Assembly: GCA_022821585.1 (NCBI GenBank)
Contig: JAJEDI010000050.1
Span: forward strand, 1-64,000
Length of the DNA stretch: 64,000 nt
Reading direction: 5' to 3'
Source of the DNA: Caldilineaceae bacterium
Lineage (GTDB): Bacteria > Chloroflexota > Anaerolineae > Caldilineales > Caldilineaceae
The notes under the pieces are model-generated. The model was not told the DNA's origin, did not search any database, and saw only the letters and a program-made list of their open reading frames with translations. The number at the start of each line of letters is the position of its first letter. The stretch's first letter is position 1. This document shows positions 18,038 through 26,312 of the stretch, in pieces. The translations under genes and the position numbers were made by a program.

Positions 18038-19765
18038 CTACTCGCTATCGCGATAGAGGTGCCAATAGCGCGTGCGGGTATCGGGGAAGGCAACGTAGCC
18101 TTCAATATCGGAACCGATGGCCAGATTGAAGTAACGGGCGCCAATCCAGATCCAGGAAGCATTGTCGATATGCAGGCGCTGCGCCTGGCTGTACAGTTCG
18201 AAACGGGCATCTTCATCTACGGTCGTGCCGGCTTGGCGGATCAAGTCATCTGCTTCCTCCAAGCAGACACCGCTGTAGCGATTGCCGTATGAGGCGCAAC
18301 CGAGCAGGATGTCCATGAAGTAGCCGGGCTCGGCCGTCCATGGGAAGAGTGTGTCGAGCGCCGAGGTGTGCGTACCCTGGTTCTTGCCTTCCTGATAGGC
18401 AGCGCGCGGCATGGGATTGATATTGACCGTGATGCCTGCTTCCGACAGGGCGCTCTGAATGATCTTGGCCATGCTCGCCTGTTCGGGCGTGCCCAGGTCG
18501 ATGTTCAGATCGAACTCCAAGCCGTCCGTATAGCCGGCCTCAGCCAGAAGTTCTTTCGCCTTGGCAAGGGCCTCTTCTTTGGGCAGATCGTAGGGCCAGT
18601 AGCTGTGGTCGTAGCCATGTACCATAGAAGGAACCGGACCGAAACTTCGTTCGGCGCTGCCATACCAGACATTTTTGATGATATCGTCATAGGGAATGAG
18701 GTATGACACAGCCTGCCGCACACGCTTGTCGTTGAAGGGTTCCGTGTTGTGGTTGATCGGCATAACGATCATGTCGCCGATGCGCACCTGCTTTGTGCTG
18801 ACATTGGCATCGCTGCGAAGATCGTTGATTTCCTTGGCTGACAGGTCCTGGGCCATATCGACCTCGCCGGCCTTGAGCAGCAGCACGCGGTCGGCCGACT
18901 CGGGCACGACGGTAAAGATTATGCGGCTAAAGAACGGCTCTTTACCTTGCCAGTTGGGGTTGGTGCGGAACTCCATCGACTCGTTGGGGATGCGTTCATG
19001 GATGTAGTAAGGGCCGCTGCTGGGCATGTTGGTTTTGGCGAACTCCTGGCCCCACTTGTCGCCGTCGGCTTCGCCGGCGTCCATGTAGGCCTGGCTGTCG
19101 ATGAGGTAGCCGAACTGACAGCAGCTCATGAAGGGGCGCAGGATAGGCGTCCAATCGGAGGCATTGAAGCGGAACGTGTAGTCGTCGATCACCTCAAACC
19201 CTTTGAGCGGCTCCTCTTTGGTGGCCAGTCGCACCAGGCGGTCGAGCGACGGTGGGACACGCATGTTGCCGCGCCGGTCCTTATAGTACAAGTAGTCGTT
19301 GGCTGTGATTTCATTGCCGGAAGGATAGTGCTTCATGCCTTCTGGCAATTTGAAAGTCCATTGTGTGCCATCCATCGAGATCACCATCGTTTCGGCCAAC
19401 ATCGGCTCGAAATTGAGTGCATCGCCGGTCAAGCTGCCGTCCTCATGCTCGATGATGGCCGGCTGGGCCCAACTGCCGAGGACATTGACTTGGGTCTCTG
19501 TCATGCGCGGGAAGGCGCCAGAGGCGTCCCAGTCGAGGGTAGAGAGATCCTGGCTGACGGCGACGATCAGAGTTCGATCTTCTTCAGAGGCGGTGGCGAG
19601 GGCGGCTTCACGGCCGGTCATCCCGGACGTATCGGCGGCGGCCTCTCCAGTGTCGGCCGAGTCAGCGGGGCCAACAGCGGGGGCACAGGCAGCCAGCAGC
19701 GCCAAGACAAGAAAGCTGACAACAGTCACCATCACGACACGGTGCGACTTCGTTTTGCTGAGCAT
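18038..19765 (-). CDS. Peptide-type ABC transporter substrate-binding lipoprotein (SBP_bac_5)
   Basis: 575 aa from ATG 19765, preceded by aaggag; the frame reaches 19822 without an RBS. Signal peptide with lipobox LAAC (Cys27), a short Ala/Asp/Ser linker, then the DppA/OppA-type fold with typical stretches such as TWTFKLPEG-like (QWTFKLPEGMKHYPSG), SGPYYIHERIPNESMEF and FNDKRVRQAVSYLIPYDDI. It captures substrate outside the cell and delivers it to the permeases encoded upstream in the same operon. Cluster-5 SBPs bind peptides but also opines, sugars, nickel or other small molecules, so a peptide ligand is not certain. It lies 188 bp after the ATPase gene, a longer gap than elsewhere in the operon. 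Confidence 0.92.
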   Translation of the reverse strand: MLSKTKSHRVVMVTVVSFLVLALLAACAPAVGPADSADTGEAAADTSGMTGREAALATASEEDRTLIVAVSQDLSTLDWDASGAFPRMTETQVNVLGSWAQPAIIEHEDGSLTGDALNFEPMLAETMVISMDGTQWTFKLPEGMKHYPSGNEITANDYLYYKDRRGNMRVPPSLDRLVRLATKEEPLKGFEVIDDYTFRFNASDWTPILRPFMSCCQFGYLIDSQAYMDAGEADGDKWGQEFAKTNMPSSGPYYIHERIPNESMEFRTNPNWQGKEPFFSRIIFTVVPESADRVLLLKAGEVDMAQDLSAKEINDLRSDANVSTKQVRIGDMIVMPINHNTEPFNDKRVRQAVSYLIPYDDIIKNVWYGSAERSFGPVPSMVHGYDHSYWPYDLPKEEALAKAKELLAEAGYTDGLEFDLNIDLGTPEQASMAKIIQSALSEAGITVNINPMPRAAYQEGKNQGTHTSALDTLFPWTAEPGYFMDILLGCASYGNRYSGVCLEEADDLIRQAGTTVDEDARFELYSQAQRLHIDNASWIWIGARYFNLAIGSDIEGYVAFPDTRTRYWHLYRDSE

Positions 19766-19953
19766 GTGTGCAAACTCCTTTCGGCGAAAGTGTTTCAGGA
19801 AGCGCCAGCTCGCTGTCCACATTGTCTGTCGAATTATTGGTAGAGGCCTGACAGCTGGTTCAGGACTCTGTTACTTGGCGGCGTTCGTGCAGGGGCCGGG
19901 CTCCGTCGCCAGAATCACAGGGGCGGGTGGCACTGCCATTCACGATTATGCGC

Positions 19954-20985
19954 CTAGGAAAGCTGTGACAGGGCGGAGGCGGTGTTGCTTCCGCCAAGAC
20001 GGATATTCTCATCGACGAGGACACAGGCGGCCTGGTGGGACTCTCCGACTTGCAGAAGCGGTGGTCCCGGTTGCAGGCAGGCGTCTCGCCGGTACGGGCA
20101 TCGGGAATAGAGGCGGCAACCTGGGGGCAGGTCGATGGGACTGGGCACTTCCCCGGGCAGCTTCAGGCGTTCCTTGCCGCGTTGGGCTGGATCGGGAATG
20201 GGTACCGCGGAAAGCAAGGCCTGGGTGTAGGGGTGGGTCGGAGAGTCAAAGATGTCCTCAGTGCTGCCAATTTCGACGATGCGTCCCAGATACATAACCG
20301 CCACTTGATTGCAGGTATGCTTAATGACACTGAGGTCGTGGGAGATGAAGAGATAGGTCAGGCCCATTTCCTCTTGCAACTGGGTAAGGAGGCGAAGTAT
20401 CTGGCCACGAACCGATACATCGAGGGCGGAGGTCGGTTCGTCGAGGACTATGAAATCGGGATGTGTGGCGATGGCGCGGGCGACGCCGATGCGCTGCTGC
20501 TGACCGCCGCTGAATTGGTGAGGGTAGCGCGTGAGGTGATCGGGCTGCAGGCCCACCTGAGAGAGCAGCTGGCGGACCCGCTGGTCCTTCTCGTGCGCAT
20601 TCAGATTGGTGTGCAGATCGAGGGGCTCGCGCAGGATATTGCCAATGGTCATGCGGGGGGTAAGCGAACCGCCGGGGTCCTGAAAGACCATCTGCATACG
20701 ACCGCGCATCTGGGAGACCTGCTCGCTTTTGAGGTCGGTGAGGTTGTGCTCACCCATTCGGATTTCGCCGGATGTCGGTTCGATCAGTCGCAGGAGGCAA
20801 CGTCCGGCGGTCGTCTTGCCGCAGCCGCTTTCGCCGACGAGCCCCATGGTGGCGCCTTTGGGGATGTCGAACGAGATATCGTCAACCGCGCGCAGGCGTA
20901 CATGGGAAAACATGCCGACGCGAATCGGAAAATCTTTGCGGAGGTTGCGGATTTGTACGAATGCTTCGCCGTTGGCGTACGTCAT
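19954..20985 (-). CDS. ABC transporter ATP-binding protein (DppF/OppF-like)
   Basis: 343 aa. Walker A GESGCGKTT, Q-loop VFQDP, signature FSGGQQQR, Walker B FIVLDEPTSALD and H-loop LFISHD are all present. The C-terminal oligopeptide/dipeptide extension is recognisable in PPGCRLYSRCPYRRDAC, which in this family can carry a Cys cluster. It pairs with the DppD-like ATPase upstream (66 bp) to drive the heterodimeric importer. The N-terminus has the usual leading segment (VQIRNLRKDFPIRVGMFS) before the ATPase core. Confidence 0.94.
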   Translation of the reverse strand: MTYANGEAFVQIRNLRKDFPIRVGMFSHVRLRAVDDISFDIPKGATMGLVGESGCGKTTAGRCLLRLIEPTSGEIRMGEHNLTDLKSEQVSQMRGRMQMVFQDPGGSLTPRMTIGNILREPLDLHTNLNAHEKDQRVRQLLSQVGLQPDHLTRYPHQFSGGQQQRIGVARAIATHPDFIVLDEPTSALDVSVRGQILRLLTQLQEEMGLTYLFISHDLSVIKHTCNQVAVMYLGRIVEIGSTEDIFDSPTHPYTQALLSAVPIPDPAQRGKERLKLPGEVPSPIDLPPGCRLYSRCPYRRDACLQPGPPLLQVGESHQAACVLVDENIRLGGSNTASALSQLS

Positions 20986-21051
20986 TTTCAGTCTTTGTGG
21001 GTCAGAGCCTTCAATGCAGGCTAGTTGCAGCGTCTATTTCGAGCTGCCGAA

Positions 21052-22080
21052 TTAAGCCGTCTCCAACGTCCAGGCTTCTTCGAGCATTTCGCGTTCGATT
21101 CGTCCTGAGACGATGTGGCAACGCGTTGTATGGTTTTTTCCGGCTTCGACCATCTGCGGTTCTTCCTGCTGACAGAGATCTTCGGCAAAGGGGCAGCGCG
21201 GATGAAATGTGCAGCCGCTGGGCAGATTAACGGCGTCCGGCACAGTGCCGGGAATCGTGGAAATCGGTTTATCTATGTCTACGCGCAGGGTGGACGCGAT
21301 GAGCCCTTGGGTGTACGGATGGCGTGGACTTGAAAATATTTCGGCGACGGGTCCCTGTTCGACGACGCGGCCGGCGTACATGACTATGACCCGCTCGCAC
21401 AGCTCGGCGACAACGCCGAGGTCGTGGGTAATGAAAAGGCAGGCTGATCCGGCCGATTTCACGCGTAGACGGATCAGATCAAGTACCTGGGCCTGTACGG
21501 TGACGTCCAAGCCCGTGGTCGGTTCGTCTGCGATCAGGAGGAGCGGGTTGGCGCTGAGCGCCATGGCAACCATGACCCGCTGACACATGCCACCGGAAAG
21601 TTCATGGGGGTAGGCATTTGCCCGGCGGTCGGGATCAGCGATTTCGACGGCCCTCATCATTTCAACTGCGTGGCTGTCGGCAACGCTGCGAGAGCAGCCT
21701 TCCCGCAACTGAATGACGCGGCTGATCTGGTCGCCGACGGTGAAGAGGGGGTTGAGAGCGGCGCGCGGTTCCTGGAAGATCATGGAGATCTTGCGGCCGC
21801 GAATCGTCTGCATTTCAGCCTCGGAGCACGACATCAGGTCCTGCCCATCCAGCCAGACCTCGCCCTCGACGACTTTACCGGGCGCCTTTACAAGGCGGAT
21901 GATGGACTGAGCGGTCACGGACTTTCCGGAACCGCTTTCGCCTACCAGCCCGGTGATTTCCCCGCGATTGAGCCTATAAGAGACACTGTTGACTGCCTTG
22001 ACTACGCCTTCATAGGTGTAGAAGTAGGTGTGCAGCCCCCTTACTTCGAGAAGGGTGTCTGAGTTTCGAACTTCAATCAT
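21052..22080 (-). CDS. ABC transporter ATP-binding protein (DppD/OppD-like)
   Basis: 342 aa. Walker A GESGSGKS, Q-loop IFQEP, signature LSGGMCQR, Walker B LLIADEPTTGLD and H-loop LFITHD are intact. The C-terminal extension SGCTFHPRCPFAEDLC matches the oligopeptide-transporter ATPase tail. The start codon lies 3 bp after the stop of the permease gene, so translation is probably coupled. Together with the DppF-like partner it energises the two permeases. Confidence 0.94.
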   Translation of the reverse strand: MIEVRNSDTLLEVRGLHTYFYTYEGVVKAVNSVSYRLNRGEITGLVGESGSGKSVTAQSIIRLVKAPGKVVEGEVWLDGQDLMSCSEAEMQTIRGRKISMIFQEPRAALNPLFTVGDQISRVIQLREGCSRSVADSHAVEMMRAVEIADPDRRANAYPHELSGGMCQRVMVAMALSANPLLLIADEPTTGLDVTVQAQVLDLIRLRVKSAGSACLFITHDLGVVAELCERVIVMYAGRVVEQGPVAEIFSSPRHPYTQGLIASTLRVDIDKPISTIPGTVPDAVNLPSGCTFHPRCPFAEDLCQQEEPQMVEAGKNHTTRCHIVSGRIEREMLEEAWTLETA

Positions 22081-22083
22081 CGC

Positions 22084-22977
22084 TTACATTTCCATACGCT
22101 TGGGATCGAAGATATCCCTGAGTCCTTCAGACAGTAGATTGAAGCCGAGCACGGCGAGCATGGCGGTCAGACCCGGGAAGAATGAGATCCACCATTCGCC
22201 GCTGACTATGCCGCCGACGCCGTCGTTTATCATCGAGCCCCATTCCGGTGTTGGGATGGGCACGCCGAGGCCGATGAAGCTGAGGCTGGCGGCGACCAGG
22301 ATAGCCCAGCCGGCGTTGAGAGGGGCCTGGGCGAGAACGGGGTCGAGACAGTTGGGAATGAGATGGCGAAATATGAGCCGGTGGGATGGGTTGCCGACCG
22401 ACCTCGCGGCTTCGGCGTAGAAACTTTCCTTCTTGCTTTTCATTTCGGCGCGGACGACGCGGAGGTAGGAGGGGAAATTGATGAACGCGATCACGGCAAT
22501 AACAAGCCAGATGCTTCTCCCCAGTGCGGCGACGACAGCCATGGCCAAGATGAGGGGCGGGAAGGCCTGAAATGCATCGAGAATGCGCATGAGGATATCG
22601 TCGAAACGGCCGCTGAAGTAGCCGGTCAGACCCCCCAGAGGGACCCCGATAGCTATCGCCATGAGTACCGAGGCGATGGCGATGAAGAAGTCGACGCGAG
22701 TGGCGTAGATCACGCGGGAGTAGATATCCCATCCTACCTCGTCGGTACCGAAAAAGTGCCTGATGCTGGGCGGCTCGAACTGCTCGTCCAAGTTGGTGAC
22801 GACCGGGTCATGAGTCGCCAGCAGGGGCGCGAAGATCGCGATCAGGACGAAGAAGAGGATTATGGCGATTCCGACCATCGTCGACCAGTTGCGGCGCAAT
22901 TGGTAGAGGAATCGCTGCAGGCCAGGCGGCAGTTCCGTATCCAACCCCAGTTGCAAGGGCGTTCCCTGTGCGCTCAT
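22084..22977 (-). CDS. ABC transporter permease (DppC/OppC-like)
   Basis: 297 aa with an N-terminal cytoplasmic segment, a first helix (MVGIAIILFFVLIAIFAPLLA), the typical periplasmic loop (HFFGTDEVGWDIYSRVIYATR), and five further helices. The EAA coupling loop is seen in YAEAARSVGNPSHRLIFRHLIPN. It forms the channel with the DppB-like permease. RBS is weak for the annotated ATG 22977; no better start was seen. It is followed after 3 bp by the DppD-like gene. Confidence 0.93.
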   Translation of the reverse strand: MSAQGTPLQLGLDTELPPGLQRFLYQLRRNWSTMVGIAIILFFVLIAIFAPLLATHDPVVTNLDEQFEPPSIRHFFGTDEVGWDIYSRVIYATRVDFFIAIASVLMAIAIGVPLGGLTGYFSGRFDDILMRILDAFQAFPPLILAMAVVAALGRSIWLVIAVIAFINFPSYLRVVRAEMKSKKESFYAEAARSVGNPSHRLIFRHLIPNCLDPVLAQAPLNAGWAILVAASLSFIGLGVPIPTPEWGSMINDGVGGIVSGEWWISFFPGLTAMLAVLGFNLLSEGLRDIFDPKRMEM

Positions 22978-23073
22978 TATTCAGTCCCTGATGTTCAGGT
23001 TCAATCTCACTAATTTGCGGACTGCTGCGGACGTTCGGCGGTCAGCCGGCCATCTGCGCCAGCGGCAGTAAGG

Positions 23074-24087
23074 CTAGGCGGTAATTCTTGGATCAATGAC
23101 AAAGTAGAGGATATCCACGATCAGGAACACAAGGACGTACAGGACCGCGGCGAGCAGGACAAAGCCCTGCACGGCGTTGTAGTCCTTGACGACGATCGAT
23201 TCGAGCGCGTAGCGTCCTATTCCGGGCCAGGAGAATATCCTCTCGAGCACAACGCTGCCGCCCAACAGGTTGCCATAGACGAGGGCGACGAAGGTCAGGG
23301 GGGCGAGAAGCGCGTTGCGCAGGGCGTCGCGGAAGTAGATCTGGCGATCGGGCACGCCGTTGGCGCGGGCTGCCTGAATGTACTCCGACCCGAGGACTTC
23401 CAGCATTGACGAGCGCATCAGGCGGGTAATGGGGGCAAGGGTAACCAGAGCCTGGGTGATGACAGGCAGGGCCAAGTGTTGTGCGCTGGAGCTGAATGCC
23501 TTCCAGTTTCCGGTCAGCACACTGTCGACGAGGTAGAGGCCGGTGATCCGATCCGGCGGTGAAATGAGCAGGCCGATGCGGCCACTTGGCGGAGGGAAAA
23601 TCCGCAACAGGTAGAACAGGACGTAGATCAGGAGGAGCCCCAACCAGAATGAAGGAACGGACACGCCCAGGAGGGTGATGCCGCGGCTGATGTTGTCGAT
23701 CCAACTGTTGCGGTAGACGGCTGACAGGACGCCGAGGGGAACGCCCATCGCTATCGAAAGGAGAAGGGCGGCAGTGGTCATTTCGAAGGTGGCGGGGAAC
23801 CTCCGAATCAGGTCCTGGGCGACGGACTCGGAGGTGAACCAGGAGTCGCCGAGGTCGCCTCGCAACACGTTTCCCAGCCAGATGAAGTACTGCTCGTGCA
23901 GGGGTTTGTCGAGCCCCAGGCGCTTCGTGATGGCCTCGATTTCTTCGGGCGTTGTGTCGATCCCGACAAACAGGTAGACCGGATTGCCGGGAAGGACATG
24001 GGAGATGGTGAAGATGATGACAGAGACCCCTAAAAGGACAGGGATCAGTTGGAGCAGACGCTTGCCGACGTATTGCAGCAGTCGCAT
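23074..24087 (-). CDS. ABC transporter permease (DppB/OppB-like)
   Basis: 337 aa. N-terminal signature KRLLQLIPVLLGVSVIIFTISHVLPGNP, then a periplasmic region (LGLDKPLHEQYFIWLGNVLRGDLG), helices, the EAA loop YIQAARANGVPDRQIYFRDALRNA, and the family-typical FSWPGIGRYALE near the end. The start overlaps the stop of the upstream NicX-like gene by one base (TAATG), a sign of translational coupling. That coupling physically ties the importer to the three NicX/M29-like enzymes and suggests they act on what it imports. Confidence 0.93.
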   Translation of the reverse strand: MRLLQYVGKRLLQLIPVLLGVSVIIFTISHVLPGNPVYLFVGIDTTPEEIEAITKRLGLDKPLHEQYFIWLGNVLRGDLGDSWFTSESVAQDLIRRFPATFEMTTAALLLSIAMGVPLGVLSAVYRNSWIDNISRGITLLGVSVPSFWLGLLLIYVLFYLLRIFPPPSGRIGLLISPPDRITGLYLVDSVLTGNWKAFSSSAQHLALPVITQALVTLAPITRLMRSSMLEVLGSEYIQAARANGVPDRQIYFRDALRNALLAPLTFVALVYGNLLGGSVVLERIFSWPGIGRYALESIVVKDYNAVQGFVLLAAVLYVLVFLIVDILYFVIDPRITA

Positions 24088-25091
24088 TACTTGAGGTTCT
24101 CCGGAACGATCGTACCGTTTTCCACGATGACCTGATCGTCGACGTAGATATCGTGATCGAGGCAGCAGAAGTCCCAGTGCGACTCGACATCGTTGTCACC
24201 GCCGACCGGCCAGAAGATGTTGCGGCCAAAGGCCAAGAGGAAGTTAGCGTAGTAGGCCTCGGAGTCCATGCCGATGACGTTCCAATCGGCGCGGTGTTCC
24301 GTGCCCCAGCCGACGTGGGCCAGCTCGTAGGAGCGGGGGTCGTTCCATTGGGCGAACCATTCTTCGACCAGACGGGCTTCCGTTCCGCCTTCGAATTTGA
24401 CGATGCGGCCTTCGCGGACGGTGAGCTTTACGGGCTCGGTGGAATGGCGGCGAAACTTCAGGAAGACGGTGCCGGGGTCGACCACGATTGTACCGTCGCC
24501 CTGGCCGGGGGCGGCAAAGAAGGTAACCAGCCCTTGGGGCCAGTGGTCCCATTTGCCCGGTTCGTCGGCGAGGCTGTAGAGCGTGTAGGCCTCGCGGCCC
24601 TCCTTATTGACGGTGAAATCGGTACCGTTTTTGGACGTGATGCGCATCTCCTTGCCTGCAGTTAACAGGGGGACGCCAGCACGGCCGCGTTTGCGCACAT
24701 CCTCGTTAGGGGAGAGCCTGCGCAGAACGTCGATCGGTTCGACAACCATGAGCGCGCGCGTTCCGGACTGACGCGCTTCGTCGTGGGCCCGCGAATAGAG
24801 CCACTGCACTTGCGACATGCCAATAACGAGGTCGGCGGCTTTCCAGGCATCACGAATGTAGGCTGAGGAGATCTCAGGAAGGGTGGACGGGACGGTCATC
24901 TGGATGACTTCCGCGCCGATTTCCTGTCCCGCCGCCATGAATGCGGCAGGGTAAGTAGGGTTGAATCTGGTGTCGGTGAAGAGCAGCAGCGTCTCGTCGG
25001 AGGTGAGCTTGCATCCTTCCAATACTTCGCGAAACAGACCAACTATCTCGGTGGCGGCGTGGTAGGATACTGCGAAATCCTGCATGCGCAT
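24087..25091 (-). CDS. NicX / M29-fold family protein, paralogue A
   Basis: 334 aa. Commonly such genes are labelled leucyl aminopeptidase (M29/AmpS), but the C-terminal half follows 2,5-dihydroxypyridine 5,6-dioxygenase (NicX) closely: ADEPGKWDHWPQG (175-187), AHVGWGTEHRADW (258-270) and SHWDFCC...DIYVDD (304-319). Aligned from memory to Pseudomonas putida NicX, Fe ligands correspond to H259, A287 (Ser in NicX), H305 and D307, so three of four are kept. RBS gaggag precedes ATG 25091. It is translationally coupled to the DppB-like permease. It may be a ring-cleaving oxygenase, a peptidase, or another hydrolase; the substrate is unknown. Confidence 0.78.
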   Translation of the reverse strand: MRMQDFAVSYHAATEIVGLFREVLEGCKLTSDETLLLFTDTRFNPTYPAAFMAAGQEIGAEVIQMTVPSTLPEISSAYIRDAWKAADLVIGMSQVQWLYSRAHDEARQSGTRALMVVEPIDVLRRLSPNEDVRKRGRAGVPLLTAGKEMRITSKNGTDFTVNKEGREAYTLYSLADEPGKWDHWPQGLVTFFAAPGQGDGTIVVDPGTVFLKFRRHSTEPVKLTVREGRIVKFEGGTEARLVEEWFAQWNDPRSYELAHVGWGTEHRADWNVIGMDSEAYYANFLLAFGRNIFWPVGGDNDVESHWDFCCLDHDIYVDDQVIVENGTIVPENLK

Positions 25092-25163
25092 GGATTGACT
25101 CCTCTCTGGCTATATTCATGTCGGACGGCCGCGCCGAGGCGGCACGGAGACCGATGATGTCGT

Positions 25164-26252
25164 TTACTTCAGTTCATCCGCAACGATCTGTCCCTCTTTG
25201 ACAATCAGCTCGTCATCGAGATAGAGGTCGTGGCGCAGCAGGCAGCCACCGGCGTGCGACGGCATCGGCCAGGCAATCGATGGGCGACTCTGGCCATGGA
25301 GGCCGTTGTACGGGGCGAGCGTGGAGAAGATGTTCATGCCAAGGTGGAGCATGATACAGCCGTAATAGCTCTCCCACTCGGCGGTGTTCCAGCCGGGTCC
25401 GCCCCAGGCGGCACTCTCATGCGTGCCCCAGCCGATGTGGGCGATTCGGTAGAATTCGGGGCGTTTCAGCCCTGCGAGGTAGCTCTCGAAGCGGCGGGCT
25501 ACCCAGCCGCCCTCAATGCGGACGATTTTGCCATTTTCGAAGTGGGTAACGACCTGTTCCGGCAGCAGGTCACTGTAGGAACCGAGCAGCTCGCCGAGCG
25601 AGTCTTCGGCGTCCCATACCACCTTGCCGTTTGCCGAGTCCTCGACGGGCGCGGTGGCGACCAGGCCGAAGCCGAAGTTGTCCCAGCGGCCCGGTTCGTC
25701 GACGATGCCGACCTGGCAGTGGCCGATGCGGCCTTCGACGCTGAGGGTCAGGTCGGTACCGGCTTCGGAAGTGATGCGAAGGGTCTTGGCCTCCTGCATA
25801 CGTACGGCGCCGGCGCGTGTGCGGTCGATCATGGGCTGGGTCGGGAACAGCTTGCGCAGGAGCGTTTCTGAGCCGCCGACGGAGCAGTCCCACCAGCGGG
25901 TCCCGCTCATGATGATCTCTTCGAAGACGGGCGTGTACATGCCGATGTCGGCCACCGCTCCTTTGGCCGTGGTTGGCCGGACGACGACGTCCGCCGACTT
26001 GAGAATGTCGGCTACGAAGGAGCCGTCCTGCACGGGGTTGGCAAAACTGGTCCCGTTGGTCCGCCCGGGCATGACGACGCGGACCCAGTCTGCGCCGAGG
26101 ATGTCGAGAGCGTCGCCGTAGGCGCGCATGGCGCGTTCGTCGTAGACGTGCGAGCTCAAGAGGGCGGCGCGCGTGCCGTCCCCGATCTTGCTCAGCGCCA
26201 GGGCTTCTGCGAGTAACTGGCCGAAACTATTGGTCTGTCCTGAGGTCGACAT
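25164..26252 (-). CDS. NicX / M29-fold family protein, paralogue B (metal site altered)
   Basis: 362 aa, the most divergent of three tandem paralogues. It keeps VDEPGRWDNFG (184-194), AHIGWGTHESAAW (271-283) and RHDLYLDDE (340-348). At the positions of the NicX iron ligands it has H272, H303 (Ser in NicX), H333 and G335 (Asp in NicX), so the HxD pair has become HxG. It also carries an insertion before the last motif. It is probably catalytically different or a non-catalytic partner. Strong RBS ggagga before ATG 26252. It lies 60 bp after paralogue C and 72 bp before paralogue A. Confidence 0.74.
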   Translation of the reverse strand: MSTSGQTNSFGQLLAEALALSKIGDGTRAALLSSHVYDERAMRAYGDALDILGADWVRVVMPGRTNGTSFANPVQDGSFVADILKSADVVVRPTTAKGAVADIGMYTPVFEEIIMSGTRWWDCSVGGSETLLRKLFPTQPMIDRTRAGAVRMQEAKTLRITSEAGTDLTLSVEGRIGHCQVGIVDEPGRWDNFGFGLVATAPVEDSANGKVVWDAEDSLGELLGSYSDLLPEQVVTHFENGKIVRIEGGWVARRFESYLAGLKRPEFYRIAHIGWGTHESAAWGGPGWNTAEWESYYGCIMLHLGMNIFSTLAPYNGLHGQSRPSIAWPMPSHAGGCLLRHDLYLDDELIVKEGQIVADELK

Positions 26253-26312
26253 GCTGTTGCTCCTCCAATCGAGCTTTTGCTGCCTATGTGGTGATGGTAA
26301 TCAGTTTCAGTA